From: Phycisphaeraceae bacterium D3-23
Lineage (GTDB): Bacteria > Planctomycetota > Phycisphaerae > Phycisphaerales > Phycisphaeraceae
NCBI GenBank assembly: GCA_039555135.1
Contig: CP114179.1
Coordinates: 2,728,001-2,792,000 of the forward strand
Length of the DNA: 64,000 bases
Direction of reading: 5' to 3'
Made by a program: the position numbers and the translations under genes. The notes under the pieces are model-generated. The model did no database searches, was not told the origin of the DNA, and saw only the letters and a program-made list of their open reading frames with translations. Below, in pieces: positions 61,762 to 64,000 of the stretch. Each line of letters begins with the position of its first letter. Position 1 is the stretch's first letter.

Positions 61762-63924
61762 CTAGGGCTGGGTGTTGTTTGTGGTTGTTGCCGATTCGTC
61801 GAGGAGCGCCTCGGCGAGGAGCTCGGCGATATCTTTGACCTGGACTCTCGGGTCGCGCGCGTTGACGCCGTCGCTGACCATCGTGAGGCAGAACGGGCAG
61901 CCGACGGCGACGGTGTCGGCGCCGGTGGCGAGCAGCTCGTCGATACGTTTTTGACCGATGCGTTTATCAGGTTCGTCGTCGAACCACATGCGTCCGCCGC
62001 CCGCGCCGCAGCAGGCGGTCTCTTCGCCGTGACGTTCAGGTTCTTCGAATGAAGCGGCGCTGTCGTTCACGTTGTTGGCGGTGACGGAGAGCTGGACGAG
62101 CGAGCGTGGGGCCTTGGTTTCTCGTGCGACGCGCGCGAGGTAGCATGGGTCATGGTAGGTGACATTGCCTGCTGTGCCTGTGTTGGATGCGACCGGCTCG
62201 CGGGGGAGTTTGCCTTCGTCGATGAGCTGTTCGATCAACGCGCTGTGGTGGATAACTTCGTAGTCGCCACCGTACTGCGGGTAGTCTTGGCGCAGGGTGT
62301 TGAGGCAGTGCGGGCAGTGCGTGACGATGGTCTTCACGTTGTGCTGGTTGAGGGTCGCGATGTTGCCCTCGGCCAACTCCATGAAGACGAATTCATCGCC
62401 CATGCGACGCGCCGACTCGCCCGTGCAGTTTTCTTGCGAGCCAAGCACGGCGAAGTTGACGCGCGCGTGCTGGAAGAGCTGCACGACCGCCCGCGCGACC
62501 TTCTGCACCCTGCGGTCATACGACGCGGCGCAGCCGACCCAGTAGAGCACCTCAAAGGTCGGGTTGTCCTCGACGGAGGGGACCTCGATACCTTCTGCCC
62601 AGTTGAAGCGCTCGTTCTTGGGGAGCCCCCAGGGGTTGCCTTGGCGCTGCGTTTTTTGCAGCGCGGTTGCGGGTGGTCCGGCGAGTTCGCCTTCGCCGAT
62701 GAGGTGACGGCGCATGTCGGTGATGAGGTCAACGGGGCTGACGCCGAGCGGGCAGACGTCGTAGCAGGCGTTGCAGGTGGTGCAGGACCAGAGTGTTTCG
62801 GCGGAGATCGCGTCGCCGTGCAACTTGGGTTCGGTGGCGGTCGCTTTGTCTTCGTCCTGGCCGGCTTTGCGTGCGGCGAAGATGATCGGGCCGACCTGAT
62901 TGAGGTGTTGCTTGACATCCTGCACGACGTCGCGTGGGGACAGCGGCTTGCCCGCCTCGAACGCGGGGCAGGCGTCCTCGCATCGGCCGCACGAGACGCA
63001 GGCGTCGAGCTCGAGGAGTTGTCGGTCGGTGAAGTCCTGGACTCGGCCGACGCCGAAGCGGCCGGTGGCTTCGACTTCTTCCAGATCGACCGGGGCGAGT
63101 CGGCCAAGCTGCTTGTGCTGCGTCGCGACACTGAGCGAGCCCGCGACGATGTGCATCAGCCGGGAGTACGGGACCGCAGCGATCATGGCAAGCGCGACGA
63201 TCGCGTGGACCCACCAGAGCAGCAGGTGCGGTGTATCGACGTTGCTTTCATCGACGCCGACAAGCTCGAAGACGACGGCAAAGCCGTAGCCGACATATGA
63301 GAATCCGGGCATCGCGGTGTCTTCACGGATGATGCGTAGGCCTTCGAGGATGTAGCCCGACACGCCGAGGAAGAGGATCGCGCCGACGATGAGCCAGTCG
63401 GCGGGTCTGTGGCCGACGCTGGTCTTTCCTTTAGCACGGCGGAGGATGAACCACACGATGCCCGCGGTGAGCGCGAGGCCGAAGGTGTCCATGAAGACTT
63501 CGTAGACGGCGAAGTAGATGCCCTTATGGAAGAGCGGTTCGCGTGCGCTGTAGCCGGGCAGGAGGTCGTGTGCCCAGTGCTCGATGCCGACGAGGATCGT
63601 GCCGATCGTGAGGACGATGAAGCCGTAGAACAGGAGGGCGTGCGCGAGGGTGGCGGCGGATCGTTTGCGTGCGTTTTGCTTACGGAGCGCGCGTTGGGTG
63701 AGGGCGCGCTGCACGAACTGTTTGAACGCAGCGACGGGGGCGAATCTGATGTGGCCGCGCTGGCCGATACGCCACATGCGCCACCGGCGGTAGATGCCGT
63801 AGCAGAAGACCACGATCGCGGCGACGGAGAAGGCGTAGAACGCGATTTTGGAGCCCAGCGAGATGTTGCCGAAGATCTCGCGCGAGAGTTCGGACTTCGC
63901 AAGCAGCGGGATCGTATCGCGCAT
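61762..63924 (-). CDS. Membrane-bound Fe-S reductase (HdrD/EtfDH-like, DgcB-like)
   Basis: 720 residues. About six transmembrane helices at the N-terminus (1-280), of the NarI-like cytochrome b type with conserved histidines. Two [4Fe-4S] ferredoxin-type motifs follow (CVSCGRCEDACP about 315; CTTCNACYDVCP about 385), then two cysteine-rich CCG domains (CTGES...HCPHCLN; CCGAGGGRMW...GCPFC). Such proteins pass electrons from flavoproteins or ETF to quinone; together with the downstream dehydrogenase it fits oxidation of methylated glycines. ATG at 63924. Confidence 0.9.
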   Translation of the reverse strand: MRDTIPLLAKSELSREIFGNISLGSKIAFYAFSVAAIVVFCYGIYRRWRMWRIGQRGHIRFAPVAAFKQFVQRALTQRALRKQNARKRSAATLAHALLFYGFIVLTIGTILVGIEHWAHDLLPGYSAREPLFHKGIYFAVYEVFMDTFGLALTAGIVWFILRRAKGKTSVGHRPADWLIVGAILFLGVSGYILEGLRIIREDTAMPGFSYVGYGFAVVFELVGVDESNVDTPHLLLWWVHAIVALAMIAAVPYSRLMHIVAGSLSVATQHKQLGRLAPVDLEEVEATGRFGVGRVQDFTDRQLLELDACVSCGRCEDACPAFEAGKPLSPRDVVQDVKQHLNQVGPIIFAARKAGQDEDKATATEPKLHGDAISAETLWSCTTCNACYDVCPLGVSPVDLITDMRRHLIGEGELAGPPATALQKTQRQGNPWGLPKNERFNWAEGIEVPSVEDNPTFEVLYWVGCAASYDRRVQKVARAVVQLFQHARVNFAVLGSQENCTGESARRMGDEFVFMELAEGNIATLNQHNVKTIVTHCPHCLNTLRQDYPQYGGDYEVIHHSALIEQLIDEGKLPREPVASNTGTAGNVTYHDPCYLARVARETKAPRSLVQLSVTANNVNDSAASFEEPERHGEETACCGAGGGRMWFDDEPDKRIGQKRIDELLATGADTVAVGCPFCLTMVSDGVNARDPRVQVKDIAELLAEALLDESATTTNNTQP

Positions 63925-64000
63925 GAGGGGCTGGGCGGTGTGGCTTGTTCGGTGAAACCGGTGGGCGTATTACACGCCGGCGCAGGTACCCGCGAGTTTT

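Overview
The window looks like a planctomycete chromosome, most likely class Phycisphaerae. Evidence: high GC; paired planctomycete cytochrome (PSCyt1/DUF1549/DUF1553) and DUF1501 genes; a DUF1592-type and DUF1552 pair; a PVC-type heme protein; Tat-exported Gfo/Idh/MocA oxidoreductases and TIM-barrel isomerases; secreted sulfatases; an ECF sigma/FecR pair next to a PEP-CTERM protein and several short prepilin-like proteins. No rRNA, CRISPR array or obvious prophage was seen.

Layout. 0-6.5 kb (minus): a partial FHA protein, argH, and three signalling genes (REC-GAF, HDOD-histidine kinase, HTH-REC). 6.7-10.5 kb: a zinc-ribbon membrane protein, a MoxR ATPase, a small membrane protein and a stand-alone mraZ with a 10-bp-phased operator-like array. 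10.5-11.5 kb: gene-poor, with terminators and palindromic repeats. 11.5-20.7 kb: exported sugar-type oxidoreductases and isomerases, an MFS permease and a sulfatase lipoprotein. 20.9-24.5 kb: cysteine dioxygenase, TauE-like exporter, cysteine desulfurase-like enzyme and an LPS-kinase-like protein. 24.6-32.5 kb: ECF sigma factor, FecR-like anti-sigma, PEP-CTERM protein, three prepilin-like proteins and a sulfatase-SGNH fusion. 32.5-35.3 kb: a striking 21-bp-phased palindrome array, a secreted-type protein of unknown function and a GNAT protein carrying an in-frame intergenic-type palindrome. 35.3-52 kb: an AraC regulator and the planctomycete cytochrome/DUF cluster, ending in a frame-broken SGNH/PVC-heme gene.

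52.0-59.0 kb, all minus strand, is the most unusual region: 27 tRNA genes in 6.6 kb. They cover every amino acid except Phe, with Leu represented only by an odd short-variable-loop tRNA with a CAG anticodon. Interleaved are a slipin/SPFH gene, an HNH endonuclease, a frame-broken SEC-C protein and two small ORFs. A good promoter-like sequence lies upstream, so the array may be one long transcript. Several of the tRNAs depart from consensus at U8, U33 or the T-loop. 59.3-63.9 kb holds a sarcosine/dimethylglycine dehydrogenase-like flavoprotein and a membrane Fe-S reductase that probably passes its electrons to quinone.

Many gaps hold long inverted repeats built from short repeated words, sometimes one palindrome nested inside another. 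Five places show conserved protein sequence changing frame. Either the assembly carries indel errors or some genes are decaying; raw-read checking would decide.
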